Assembly: GCF_026213295.1 (NCBI RefSeq)
Contig: NC_079415.1
Coordinates: 33,819,030 to 33,883,029, forward strand
Direction: 5' to 3'
Origin: Gadus chalcogrammus
Lineage: Eukaryota > Chordata > Actinopteri > Gadiformes > Gadidae
Length of the DNA stretch: 64,000 nucleotides
Shown here: piece by piece, positions 46,932 to 58,879 of the stretch
Layout: each line of letters opens with the position of its first letter
How positions within the stretch are numbered: position 1 is the first letter of the stretch
Position numbers and translations under genes: made by a program
Notes under the pieces: generated by a model
Seen by the model: the letters and a program-made list of their open reading frames with translations, nothing else
Databases searched by the model: none
Told to the model about the DNA's origin: nothing

Positions 46932-47516
46932 GTGTGAACACTGGTTGTGTGTTGTCCCATGTTGCAGCTAATAAACCAGTCCAGTGCTCAACCCAACCTG
47001 TCTCCGTGGGTTCAATTAAGAAGCAGAAGAGCTGCAGTGTACCCAAGGTCACATCTGCTCTATAAGGTGTCCGGCCGCCATCCCCTATTCACGTGGTTTT
47101 GTGTATTGGAGAACCTGCTCAGCAAGCTGCAGTCTGCAACTTCTGCGGGAGGCATGTAAGTATACAAAAAATATTCTCTATAAGCTTCATTGGTTGACTG
47201 GCTAACTACTAGTTAAAACGAGCAGTGTTGGTATGGAAACGGTGGTGCTATTGTGTTTTCTCTGCAACAAGTTCTAGCTTGTTGCAGAAAGGTGTTTCGC
47301 CCAGAGTTGGTGTCGAGCCGCCTCAAAGGTTAGCCTTGTTTCGCTTGAAGAGTTGTAACCACGTCTTGTAAACAAGCTTAAAGAGTAGGACATGGATCTG
47401 CATATCATTTTGTGGTGGCGTACAAAAATATGATAATTGTTCCCTAATAGTCAGCATGTTCAAATAATTTATCTGGAGGGATATCGATTGCATATGCCTC
47501 TCTCGTTTAAACTCAC

Positions 47517-50500
47517 CTTCAAACTTTTGGAGTGGGCTGAGGGGGCATGTTTCAAGACCTCTGCCATCAGAAGCTCCACCTCCTTCTCTTCCAGCCCCGG
47601 CTTCCATTTCATGATCGCCTCTGTAATTAGATTGAATTTGTGATCAAAAGTTAGGCATGTCACCAACACTCAGGGGGCACATTCTCAAAAAGGTTTTTTC
47701 CTGAAATCTATTCATCTCTGGAGGATATTTTTGTGTGATAGTAAGTTGGAACTTGTTGCTTTGTGATTTCATTCATTAAAAATGAATGGGATTGTATGGA
47801 TTCAGATTAAGTACACAGCTAATACATTTTGGTCTGTATAATAGAAAGAAAACTGATCAACTGTGAGGACAATAAAGATATAATTTTTTTTAAATAATTT
47901 TTTCTGCAATGATGCAAACCAAAATACGACAGTATAATTCATACACGTGTATATTAGTTATGCACTTCTTGCATCTGAATCCAGACAATTATGCAATATA
48001 GCATGAGTGAGAGTGGGGTTGGTAATGGATAGAACAACACCGGTGTTGTTCTGCCGTAGCCACGAGGACTTATACAACAACTCCACTGTCAGCTAATTCA
48101 CTTTAAATTGTATTAAAATGTCAGAGGGGGGATGTCCGAGTGTTAGTGAAGACCCCCTGTGGCTCATGGACTGTATAACATAGTTGTGATGCAACAGGAG
48201 ATATGTCTGAACAGTCTTTACACTTAGCCTCTATCTGTACCAGCTGCATGCCTCTGTCAATTGTAACTGCATGATGTGTACAGATGTATGATGTCAAAAT
48301 GACTTGCACTATTTTAATTCCCCATCAGGTACTGTTGCATTTCAGCAAAAGCACAAGGGTGAAAGTCTTTGGTCCCCTTCAACTCCTGAGCAACAACAGC
48401 AGGTAATACATAAAAAATATACCAATGATAAAGGGCTTTCTGTTGAAGAAAGTACACTCAATATATGAATAAATAGATGTGATGCACTGAAAGCATTCCA
48501 TTAACAACACATCCTACAATACAAAGACAAAAAAGCAGCCAGCTTGTCACGGTACCAAGGTCAGTGATAATGAGGATAGGGATGGGCATTCGATTAAATT
48601 GACCACACTGACCACTTTTGTAACTGCCATATATACAATACACTCGGATTGCATGATAGGAATATATATATTCCGATTAGAAATCGAATCGGATCAGAAG
48701 TGTCCATGTAAACGCGGCTAATCTAAATATAATTCTCTGATCGGAATAGAATTCCATGTGGAATAGAATAGGTGGTGTAGTCGGCTATAATCGACATCTA
48801 TACACTTATTCCGATTAGTTTGGGGTGGGTGCGGCTACTTTTTAACTTGGAGAGATGGCATCAGCAGTTGCAGTAGTTCGCAATTGGTCCGTCTGTATTT
48901 CTCTGCTGAACAACAATACGAATGGTAATTGTAAAAAGACACACCGTGTGAAGATATTTTTTAGCATTAGTTTTATCGATGAAAAATGTACGTCATCGAC
49001 GAAATTCTTAATGATCAATTAGTCGATCGTCGATTAATCATGCCCATCCCTAAATGAGGAGTCTTTGGAAGAAACGGATCACATCAGCTAAAAGGTGTAG
49101 AAAAATAGCTGAAACAGCTAAATAGATTTGTTTGCACATATTTAGACTTACGTTTGATGGTACTGCCCACTGCTGTGCCAAGCAGTGGCATCTTCCCCTT
49201 CTTTCCCCTAAGGCTGTAGCTGCTCCAAACAAAGTTTGAGGCCACAGAGCGCAACACCCTCCTCACACACTCCCCAGGATTGGACCCCCCAACTAGGCTC
49301 AGATGGGAAATCTAAGGAAATCAAACAACCATGGTTAAGGCAAGTATTTGCATTGTATTTTTCATGTGGTGTTGGTGGTGTTTTCTTTTGAGGGGGGCGA
49401 ACCAAATTAAGGTATTTGAAGATGGACTGCTCATCTCTAACTACTTAGCTAACAACAGGGAACTAAAGATGAAAAAAGCTCAATGGCAGGGCCATGTGGC
49501 ACACTTGGTGGCATGTGTACAATATAGCCTAAAGTCACTTCACCATTATTCGTACATTTACCATTTTTTTTGTGAAATCTCTATTTTTAAGGTGCTCCTC
49601 GAGTTCCTGTAGTTCGGCCTGAGTTTGCGCCTGCAGTAACTCGACACTAGCTTCCCCAGGGTCCCCATGTCGATTTGCCCGTAGCAATAATAGAGCCTCT
49701 CTCTGATTCTGCTCAACAGTCTCAAGCCTTCGGAGCAGAACCTCCAATGTCGCTGTAAAAAAAATATGTTGAGATCAGAGGAGTGTATTTAGTAGTATTT
49801 GGTGTCATTTGCATACAGTGCAATACAGTTCAATACATGTATTACCGTTGATATTCTTTGCCCAGATTGGTATGGTTTCTCTCTCTCTTCGGTCACCTAA
49901 GTAATGTGTATAAAGCATAATGTGTAGGGTTAGTATAGACAGATGACTGTCATAACCTGTTGATAAGAGTTACTAGTTTGGTTTTAACCACCCTCTCCAC
50001 CCGCCACTTTACCGTCCCCAGTAGAGATAGGCAATGGCGTTTCAAATGAAGACGCAATCGAATCATCTGCAGGAAGTACAAAATAATAATTCAATGTTTT
50101 TTTTTTGGTTTCAAACTCTTTGTTGTCTTGGCTCATAGAATTACTGTTATGTCATCATCATTCGTCATCATTACCATACATAACTTTACCATCATTTTCT
50201 GTAAAAACGTCTCTTGCCGGTGAAGGAGGGGAGTAATCTACAGAAAGAACAAGATAAGAATTTAGGTTATGTGTTTTTGTTTCGAAACATAGTGTCTTCT
50301 TGACTTCTATGCAATTATTTGTATTTGTTTTTAACCATCATTCCCTTGCAAAACTCTACCGTCATCAGTCACAGGGGGTGAAGATATTTGTAGTGCGCTA
50401 CGCCGTGGAATGGGGGATTCTATCTGGGGTGGAGGAGGAAGGGAAGTCCTGAAATAGGGACCTTGTCCTGCCTTTTTCCCATTTCGTTTCTTTGTTTTCT

Positions 50501-51114
50501 TTTCACCTGAACAGAATTATATTAGCCGAAAGTAAATAACAGTGTTACATGTTTACACATTGTTTAGAATTGCTGCTTGCACTTTTAACACTAAGTTAAT
50601 ACAGTACACAAGGATGTGCAGATATACCGGTGTGAATAAATTTTTGGGGTTTGACTATGATGCGCCTCCCTGTGTCCTCATTTCCTGTCTCCACACAGGA
50701 CTTTGTCTCCGCCCTCTTGTTCCTCCTGACGGCCTGATCCCAATCATCTAAACAGTCAGGTGGGCCAAAACAATTAGAAATTACACTCTTTTAAATGTGT
50801 TGCATGTCACCACTTGTTATTTGTCGCCCATTAACACACCTGTTGAGGAAAATATTTTTATTGGCCTTTTTAGCCAGGTTTTAGGATCGGGCAAATCTTT
50901 GTCCTTTGCCCTCTGTGTGGGCTTGTGGAGTGGCCAGTAGCTGCATGTCTTCTGAAATGGAAAACAAAATAGTTTTGCAGAACTTGCATAGAATTTTTGA
51001 AATGATTGACATAAAGGTTTTTCGCATGTACTTACATCTCCCTCTTTTATAATCCAATTACTGGCCACTATGCCAACAGTCCTTTCCCCCAAAAATTCGA
51101 CGATGCTATACATT
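47517..51114 (-). CDS. DUF4806-family protein gene, ten exons, apparently intact
   Basis: Exons (minus): 51114-51036, 50951-50840, 50747-50628, 50506-50360, 50237-50190, 50066-50013, 49896-49846, 49752-49562, 49311-49152, 47620-47517. All junctions are GT-AG with matching phases and no stop, giving about 355 codons to the last exon seen. It starts MYSIVEFLGERTVGIVASNW and then CSYWPLHKPTQRAKD, the N-terminal module of the family; a basic, Pro/Ser-rich linker and a coiled coil (LEVLLRRLETVEQNQREALL) follow, then the DUF4806 core ISHLSLVGGSNPGECVRRVL and KGKMPLLGTAVGST, ending QAIMKWKPGLEEKEVELL. The family is abundant in fish and arthropods and its function is unknown to me. It lies 22 bases after the transposase stop, same strand. 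A C-terminal exon beyond 47517 was not found. Confidence 0.78.
48577..49052. mobile_element. hAT-type MITE, 476 bp, in an intron of the DUF4806 gene
   Basis: Inverted ends TAGGGATGGGCAT (left) and, on the minus strand, TAGGGATGGGCAT (right), with perfect 8-bp target duplications AATGAGGA at 48569-48576 and 49053-49060. No coding capacity. It lies in the last long intron, between exons 9 and 10. Confidence 0.92.
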
Positions 51115-51135
51115 CTGTAATCAAGAACAGAGAGG

Positions 51136-53132
51136 TTAATTTAATACAGTAAAGAATAATTGTGTCTGTACAAGAAATTGCAATGATAATACACTGAGCA
51201 AAATACAACATACTGCAATGTCATGAAGAATGGCCATGAAGAGGATTTTTTCCCCCACAGGAATCTTGATTGCCTTTCTTTTCAGGTTGTCATTTTGGAT
51301 CCATCTCAAAACGGTGTCATTGTTCTTGTACTTCAGTACTCCGATTAATGTGGAGTCACAAGGGACACTGAAAAGTGGTTCTGGGTGGTGGTATACACGG
51401 CAAAGCTGGCTTCCGTCCCTCTCCTCTATGACCTCGCAGCATTCGCGGCGATTCAAAATAAAAGAAGAATTGGACCTCTGCCTACCATGCTCCATTGACT
51501 GTCCAGCGCATTCCTCAAGCCTTTTCACCACTTGTGACAGGGGGCATCTTCCACTCCTTACCATCCTCTTTATTTTCTTGAGACAATTTTCAAATTTAAA
51601 AGCGCTACAATTGTCCAATCCTCCAAAGGTCACGGCATCCTCCACAATGTGCAACATTGAGTGCACGTTGTAGACCAGAAACTGGTTACCATAAAGTTCT
51701 CGGCCTCTCTCAACAAAGAATCGGAGGAGATCAGCAGCATATCTCCAGTGTTGCTCGACCAATGCTGGACTTACAAGTATGTTCATTGCCACACTGAATG
51801 TCATGAAGTGGCTGAAAAATTCATCTTTAAGGACCCCCTTCGGCACAATCTTTCCTGTATATAACATAAACTGCCTATGTTCCGTTGCCTTCCATCTCTC
51901 AAGCTCTTTAAGATCTCACGGTTTGCGAGCGAAGCTGGAAGGGATGTGTGGACGGAGGTTGGTGAGCCTGCTGCTGACCTCCTCTATTTGGGTTGCTGAC
52001 ATCTTCAGGCCCTTCACTCCTCTGCACCACATGAAGAGAAGCCTCTTCATGACACCCAAGCATGCCTGGTGCATGTAATCGATGGGAAATGCACTGATCA
52101 TGTTTATGGGTAAATCCAAAAGCGGGGTGCTGCCATGATGATGCTCGCCCTGTGTCTGTTGGCGGAAGGAGTCGTCACTACGAGCCACCACCTCTGTGTC
52201 TTGGTAAGTAACCTTCTCATACCACTCACCCCTCTGCACACACCGGTCACACCCATAATAGCCTGTGCAAAGTTTAACATTCTTCACAAAGGCCTTTGCA
52301 GGAGCATCGCACACAAAACATAGAATGTTGAATTGTATTGTTTTGTTCCTATGTTGCAGGCCACTGGACAGGAGGTTGTTGACATCCATCACCATGTCTT
52401 CCAGGAATTCCAGATTCTGTGGTTTCGAACCTCCACAAGTAAGGGTGATAGGGAAGACTGACACTGGTTTTAAATGGACAGCACAAAGGATGGGCCACAT
52501 TGTTCTTCCTGAGCTCTTAAACAGAGGTAGCCCATCTACGTTGAAGGAAAGGTCAACACAGTCGGGGACCTGGTCTGCTGGGTATCTCAATAGAGTCTGT
52601 TGCAATTTGTCCTTGATAGGAAAATGGACATACTCCATACACCAGACTTTGATGTGATCCTGACCTCCCTTGGTGTCTTCAGGAGTGTCCTGGTGGTGGA
52701 AGGCAGGTCAGTGTGCCCGTGACCTCTCAAAACTTTCAAAAGGTCATCAACAGCATTGTGTTTCACCTGAAACTGGCAAGCCCAGCTAGCGAGGTCAGAT
52801 GCGAGCGATGCCGGACGCTGGTCGGACGCCTCCAGGTCATCCCCAAAAACCTCTTCCTCCTCATCATCAGAGGGATCAACATCCATCCAGTCATGGAGGT
52901 CATCCTCCAAAGCAGAACGATCCTCAAATGACTCATCCAAGTCCAAGGAGTTGTCCATGTCACCAACAGGCGCAAGAACACCGGATGGACTGCTGGACAA
53001 GCTGGCATCAGCCACATGGTGTTCTGTGACACAAACACTGGCAGTGCTTTCAGCTATCCTATTCATCACTTGTTTAGCAGATCTCCATGAACGGAGGTAC
53101 TGCCTTGCCCGTAACTGTTTTTCCTCACTCAT
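51136..53132 (-). pseudogene. CACTA/EnSpm tnp2-like transposase, with one frameshift and one in-frame stop
   Basis: DDE-type transposase that would cut and move the element. The start [16 protein letters not shown] at 53132 follows a tttaacag acceptor; an acidic region ([13 protein letters not shown]) comes next, then [13 protein letters not shown]. At about 52650 one base is missing and the frame moves to [14 protein letters not shown]. The core reads VDLSFNVDGLPLFKSSGRTM, CFVCDAPAKAFVKNVKLCTGYYGC, AFPIDYMHQACLGVMKRLL, IPSSFARKP, then TGA at 51916-51918. The same frame continues DLKELERWKATEHRQFMLY, LLRFFVERGRELYGNQFLVY, NVHSMLHIVEDAVTFGGLDN and CSAFKFENCLKKIKRMVR. Family members read RKPRxLKE here, so TGA replaces an Arg codon, as expected from CGA to TGA at a CpG. 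Length is normal (about 665 codons). Confidence 0.85.
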
Positions 53133-54619
53133 CCTGTTAAATAAAATGTTTCACATTTTAACGTGTGATTGAGGTTTCAATACAATCTAGCCATAAACTG
53201 TCTTATAGCAGGCTTCAGACCAAAGATTTGTGATGCAAATGCGAGCTTCAGACCAAAGATTAGCGATGAAAATACATGCAACAGGGTTCACACCCATGCA
53301 ACTTCTATCAACATCACCACCGTTTCCATAACGACACCTTTACTATACCACTTGTTTTTACTAACTAGCTTGCTGGTCACGTTAACCAATAAAGCTGCAG
53401 CATACTTGGAATACTTGTTACGCGACTGATGTTTTGCAAACAGTAGCGTTCCTTACGCAAAGTGGATAATTATTTTCTCCTACTCTCCTAATAATATCGT
53501 GAAGCCTCTGCTGGCCTTGACTGACGTGAGTGGCAAGACGTCATCAGCACTGAAGTAAAAGTGTTCTAAAACCAACTGTCTTATGACGACTTGCAACGTT
53601 CAATTCACACTGCTGCAACTTCTATCTACAACGGTTTTGTTACGTTGCATTGTGAATCTTTGTTCTGAATTGGCTTTTCAAGGCTGACAAGGCTTTATAC
53701 ACATACCTGACAAGAATGAGGTCAACGGGGACTGGAGGGAATGATCTATGATGCAAAAAGAAATGCATAGGAAATTAATGTAATTGTGTTAAACTTTTAA
53801 ACAGTACAGTTCATGATACATATACAGTGTGAAACAGTACAGGACTAGGCCTAGGTTTTGTGCAGGTAAAGAAGAAGATGGGAATTTGTAAATTCATCTT
53901 AAATCAAAACTGAAAGGTCCTACAAAACATTGGGGTTTAAACACAGGTGGTTTAATGGCACCATATTCTGGATTTGCATGACCTTTGTATTGCAATTGCA
54001 AATTGCATCTCTAGTTCAGGATTACTATTATTAGCCTATTAGTGATTGGTGGATTTCTTTAAAATTGACTGACAACAAGTGATCTCTGGTCGATTTTTAT
54101 TTCATTTTTTAGAACTTGACGTCACACAAGCGTCAATCGAGTACTCGTTCATATTTCCTCCTAGACTGGGTATGATATTTTTTTCGTAGGATAAGTCCCG
54201 GATTCTCGCCTCTGATTGGCTAGAAGGGCTCTCCTTTAAATCGTGTTTCGATTAGTCCTAGATGTTTGCGGGAGTTTATGGTAAGGATTAGGGGTTAACC
54301 CATTTGAACTACGCCAGTTGATCGCGCCTCTTGTGCTGATTGAAGAAATTGACGGCAGCCTCCCCAGACCGACGCGCAATCTACGATTGCCAGGCTAATT
54401 TCCTCCTATTCCCGCCAACACTTCACGGTGGGGACCCAGACCTACTGATACGTGGTCGTTTTCGCTTGAAATCCTCAATAAGGTAAATTAAGATTACCAT
54501 TGGTGGCATTTAGTCTGCAGAGAGAGGGACACATAGCTAACCAAATGCTTATGAACTTCTTGCAGTTTGGTACAACACCTTCTGCCAACTGCTACCTATT
54601 AGATTTCGCTACCTACTTC

Positions 54620-54970
54620 GGCGCATGCGCATGACATGCGTAACATTGTAAAATACATACTATACCCCTGAAATCTCCAATAAAGACATTTTAATACAGC
54701 ATACAATTATGCTCCCCATATTCTTATGTGTCAGTTAGCGTATGTTAGCGTATTTCATCTGTAGACCAACTGCCTCTATCAAACGATGCTCCCACTACAG
54801 AATCACGTTATTGTACACCACTAACCCCATGTATACTGTAAGAATATGGGGATGATAATTTGATACTGTATTATTATAACGTCTTTATTGGAGATTTCAG
54901 GGGTACTGTATGTGTATTTTACACCAATACCACAACGCGGAATCAATAGCGTAATCATGCGCATGCGCAG
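54620..54970. promoter_or_regulatory. Large inverted repeat with NRF1-like sites inside the CACTA-like element
   Basis: Arms of about 90 bases or more (acccctgaaatctccaataa on the left, its complement ttattggagatttcaggggt on the right; ctccccatattctta / taagaatatgggga nearer the centre). At the outer ends are GCGCATGCGCA (54621-54631) and the perfect NRF1 palindrome TGCGCATGCGCA (54958-54969). It lies between the minus-strand transposase genes and the start of a possible plus-strand gene, so a bidirectional promoter is plausible. A nested fold-back element is the alternative. Confidence 0.5.
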
Positions 54971-55040
54971 AACAGACCAGGAAGCACAATATGATAGAAG
55001 AAATTGGTAGAACACCCTGCTTGACGGAGTAAAAGAAGAC

Positions 55041-56964
55041 ATGGCGAGGAACGGAAAGCTACGGTATGTAGATATCATTTGCTTAGACAAAGCTGTTTTT
55101 TCGCGCCTTGTGGTACTAGCACTACCATTGCAAGCTCGTGCAACAGCCCTATAGTTAAAACAAATAAATGCAACGTTACGACTGCACGCGACATAGGCGA
55201 GTGCCTCTGCCTCTTTGTTGTTTCCCGCCCGATTTCGTCGATATTAGCAAGTTGTGGTCATTGCACATCCAAAAGGCAAGCCAAATTAATGCCATCTTAA
55301 AACTTAAAAGCCCGTTAAATCATAATTTACCCTGAATGACAGGATAAATGTGACATCAAGTTACAGAGGCTACAGCTGGCTCACAATGGCATTTTATAGC
55401 AATGCCGATAGCCCCATCGGCCTGTTAAGTTGGCTAAGTAGCCTGCTAAAGTTTACACTATTCTTGCTGTCTTCATCATACTTCGTGGTGTTGACTTAAA
55501 CAATTACTACACTTGAGTATTAAGTGTAATTTGCCTCTGCCTATAAACACATATCATTTGAGTAACATTAGTGTATAACTAGCTAGTTCATTAGCTATTA
55601 GCACCGCCCAGCTAACGCCTGGGTATCGTTGTCATGGTAGTACTATAGCTAATTTAAGATTTAGCGAATGTCATCGTTATCAGAATGGTCTATACTACTA
55701 ACATTAAAAATATAAACATTGGAAATAAATAGCTACTTCAAATTAACTTACCTTACCTAATAATTCTAGTAATAATATATTTTCGAAATTCTTCTGTATT
55801 CTTCTGTATTCTATCTCTTTTCTCTCCTGTCTCAAAACCCACAAAGACAAATTTGGAAGTACAGGGTATTTAACCGTCTTTATTGCACGAGACCTCTAAC
55901 TTTGGAAGTACTGGGTTTAACTGTCTTTATCGCACGAGACCTTTAATGCCTGGTTCTATAAACGCCATCACATTCGCGGGGGCAGTATGGCCCCCTTGCC
56001 AGCGGTACCTTTTGCACAACTCATAATTTGTTGTGTAATCTACGGCTGTTCTAACAGCAATACAAAATCATCACTTAGTTTTTATGGCATACCAACCAAC
56101 AGTGAGTAAACGGGAAGGGACAGAACCTGAGGATTTGAGCCAGCGTTTCAACCTTGTTTCTGTTCCAGTGTTCCTTTTGCGTCACGTTGTGTGATGATAT
56201 AATATACAAACCCAAGTAGGCCTATTTGGGTTTATAATACAGTAGGCCTATATAATAAATGATGGGGTCCTTCAGATGAGATTTAAAAGTATTGAGATAT
56301 ATATGGTATATTGTGGAAAAAAATATCCCTCATCGCACAGCCCTACCAACGTGTGCCCTTCTGTGGATTAATTGGTTGTAAAACAGGGAACGAAAAAGCT
56401 TGAACTGATAGCAAGATCCAGTATGAAATTAAAGTTTTAATTTCAGACATGTTAGATATCAGCCTTTAAGGCATTCTGTTATTCAATTTCATTTTAGTTC
56501 AATTCAACCACACAGAATAGACCATCATATTGCAATGTACTGTGTAAATGCAAAAAAAAAAAATACAATTATTAAAATAAAACGTTGACATTGAGATTCT
56601 TATTTCATGGTGTCATAAATTATAACAATAGAATTACAACAAAACAACAAACTGTAAAAGAAAGTGTGGAAATGGCGCCATCGAAAATCTTTTTTTCTTT
56701 TTTATATTTTAAAGCAAAATAAGATTTAGGTAAGCATAGACATCGAAAAGGAAAGCTTGCATTAACAATGTTTGGTCTCCTCTTTGCCAAGTATTGCAGA
56801 GGGCAGCATGGCCATTACTTGGTCCCTTCTCACATCTTGTGCAGCTGTGAGCTACAGGCATAAAATCAAGACCGATTTGGTCAAACTCAGTAAACTAGAC
56901 ACCATTGTTCTTGTATAGCTGTCCTCACACACTTTTTCATTTCGCTTGATATGTTATTCAACTG

Positions 56965-57009
<45 letters not shown>

Positions 57010-57179
57010 AACAGAAAGTATTAAATTAGTACCTTTTTTCTTTTTCCAGGGACCGAACTGAAGACGCTGGGATCCACCATTTAAGAGACATCCGGAATCA
57101 ACAGGACATCTTCACAACCCTGACTCGGCAGCGACAGTTGAGCCAGCCTCTCTGCAGCTTAAGGACAACTTCAGCTTGA
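55041..57179 (+). other. Possible small two-exon gene in the CACTA-like element
   Basis: Exon 1 at 55041-55063 starts MARNGKL, 70 bases after the NRF1-like site, with donor gtatgt. Exon 2 at 57050-57179, after a strong acceptor (cctttttttctttttccag), continues in frame as RDRTEDAGIHHLRDIRNQQD and ends with a stop after SLRTTSA; about 50 codons in all. An aataaa lies at about 57758. No similarity recognised. Short length makes chance likely. Confidence 0.22.
56967..57007. repeat. (TG)n microsatellite
   Basis: About 40 bases of TG, 40 bases before the strong acceptor at 57049. Confidence 0.95.
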
Positions 57180-58008
57180 TCGAAAACTGGGGTGCAATTC
57201 GTATAATAATAGGATAAAAACACCAGATTTGGTGTTTTAAGGTTTATTAGTCTGAGGTTTAATTAATGTATCAAAGCAACACAGCACTCGTGATCGTGGG
57301 GTGGCTATCTGGGCCACTCGACATCAGAACCTTGAGTTTGCAGCCTCAACAAAACACCCGTGATTATATCATTGCCCAACCCCACTCTCACTCGCACAAT
57401 TTCAAATTGCATTGATGACCTTATTTCAGCCTTGGTTACCGAATACTAAGATTAAACTCAGGTTGATTGTCAGTTCAGTCTTATCCTGTGGGTCAGGCAC
57501 TGCTGTTATTTTCTTGTAACTTAAAATTGCACTAGACAGCATTAATATTAGTTTGGATTGGATTCTGATTAGCAGTCACTGCTTTAGCTATACTCTCCAC
57601 CTCAGCCTCTCCACGGCCTTTATGCTCAGTCCTGGTTGACCAATGTAAACCTTCAATGTGGTTTGTTCACTTGAATCCGTGAAACGCATGAATTGTACTT
57701 CAAATGTTTTGTTAATAGAAAGAATTGTCGTGATTTGGTCCCTGTATATGCATTTGAAATAAATGATTCATCAATTCAGTATCTGAATATATTTCATTTC
57801 TATTTTTCAACAGGGTCAGAGTTTGTGGAAATGAGAATTGTTATGTAGTTCTGGATGGTCAACATAGTTGAGCACAAATATTTGTTGTGGGAATTGAGTC
57901 ATCACTAAGTAGTAAATAGACAATAAAAGTGGTGACATTTTCTGATTTAACCTAATATTTGTGTTGGACACAAACAGCCAGTGTAATTCTGAAGTTTGAT
58001 ATCACGGT

Positions 58009-58515
58009 AAGTAAATGACCACACCACTACGTAGCCGTGACATTACTTGCATTACCAAGTGGCAACGTTAGCAAATGACCACACCACTACGTCACGGCAA
58101 CGTTATTAACAGTACCAAGCGGCAACGTTAACAAATGACCACACCACTATGTTGTGGCAACGTCACTCACGCTACAAATGGGCAACGTTAGCAAATGACC
58201 ACACCACTACGTCGCGGCAACGTCACTCACGCTACCAAGTGGCAACGTTAGCAAATGACCACACCACTACGTCGCGGCAACGTTATTAACAGTACCAAGT
58301 GGCAACGTTAGCAAATGACCACACCACTACGTTGTGGCAACGTCACTCACGCTACCAAGTGGCAACGTTAGCAAAATTACCAAGCCACTACGTCGCGGCA
58401 ATGTTATTTGTTTACTTTATGGCAACTTCCTGTAGGCAACGTCATGGCGATGTTGCCACAACGTTGCCAGGAGGTAATGTTGCCATGACCAAATGGCAAC
58501 GTATAGGCAACGTTG
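58009..58515. repeat. Right subterminal repeat array of the CACTA-like element
   Basis: A 60-bp unit (gcaaatgaccacaccactac, then gtcgcggcaacgtcactcac and gctaccaagtggcaacgtta) repeated a little more than six times to about 58390, then diverged gttgcc/ggcaac motifs to the end. The gtcgcggcaacgt core matches motifs at the left end. Confidence 0.93.
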
Positions 58516-58539
58516 CCGTATGGTCGTGTGTTAGCTGGG

Positions 58540-58608
58540 ATGGCCGTCTGAAAACAAGCTGTCCCTCCATTTAGGTAAAACTGAATCAATACTCTTTGGA
58601 TCAAAAAT

Positions 58609-58611
<3 letters not shown>
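58540..58611 (+). pseudogene. LINE reverse transcriptase fragment, 3' part
   Basis: Reads ENKLSLHLGKTESILFGSK, the sequence that follows the YADD region in fish non-LTR reverse transcriptases. It is in the same orientation as 44978-45149, and joining 45151 to 58542 gives a continuous frame. It ends in a (GA)n tract. Confidence 0.85.
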
Positions 58612-58649
<38 letters not shown>

Positions 58650-58705
58650 CACAGAGAGAGAGAGAGAGAGCGAGAGCGAGAGCGAGAGCGAGAGAGAGAG
58701 AGGCC
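58610..58705. repeat. (GA)n tract
   Basis: GA dinucleotides with cacaga and gcga interruptions. Confidence 0.95.
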
Positions 58706-58879
58706 TCTACATGTTCCTATGCAGTGTGTGGATCTCTCAGTACTCCCCCCACGACTCTCTCCTGCTCCCTCCCCCCTCTCTTCCCTCCTCCCTCCTCCCT
58801 CCCTCCTCCCCCGTCGAGGAGAACGGGGGAGCTTCTAAACACAAGGGGTTCACAGGTGGGGCTATCGAGCTAGCCCATA

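Larger units (their letters stand above)
45152..58539 (-). mobile_element. CACTA/EnSpm-like DNA transposon, 13.4 kb
   Basis: Terminal inverted repeats CCCAGCTAAC at the left and GTTAGCTGGG at the right, flanked by AT on both sides (2-bp target duplication; joining the flanks restores the LINE frame). Both subterminal regions are packed with short gttgccgcgacgt-type motifs, the classic layout of CACTA elements. Inside are a tnp2-like transposase gene and a DUF4806-family gene, both minus, and a possible small plus-strand gene. The superfamily call rests on the transposase and the architecture; the ends are not literally CACTA. The transposase is damaged, so this copy is probably not autonomous. 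Confidence 0.82.

Noticed and set aside
51916..51918. Intron or selenocysteine at the transposase TGA
   Set aside because: The family reads straight through this point in the same frame with an Arg, so a nonsense change is the simpler explanation; no SECIS-like element was evident.
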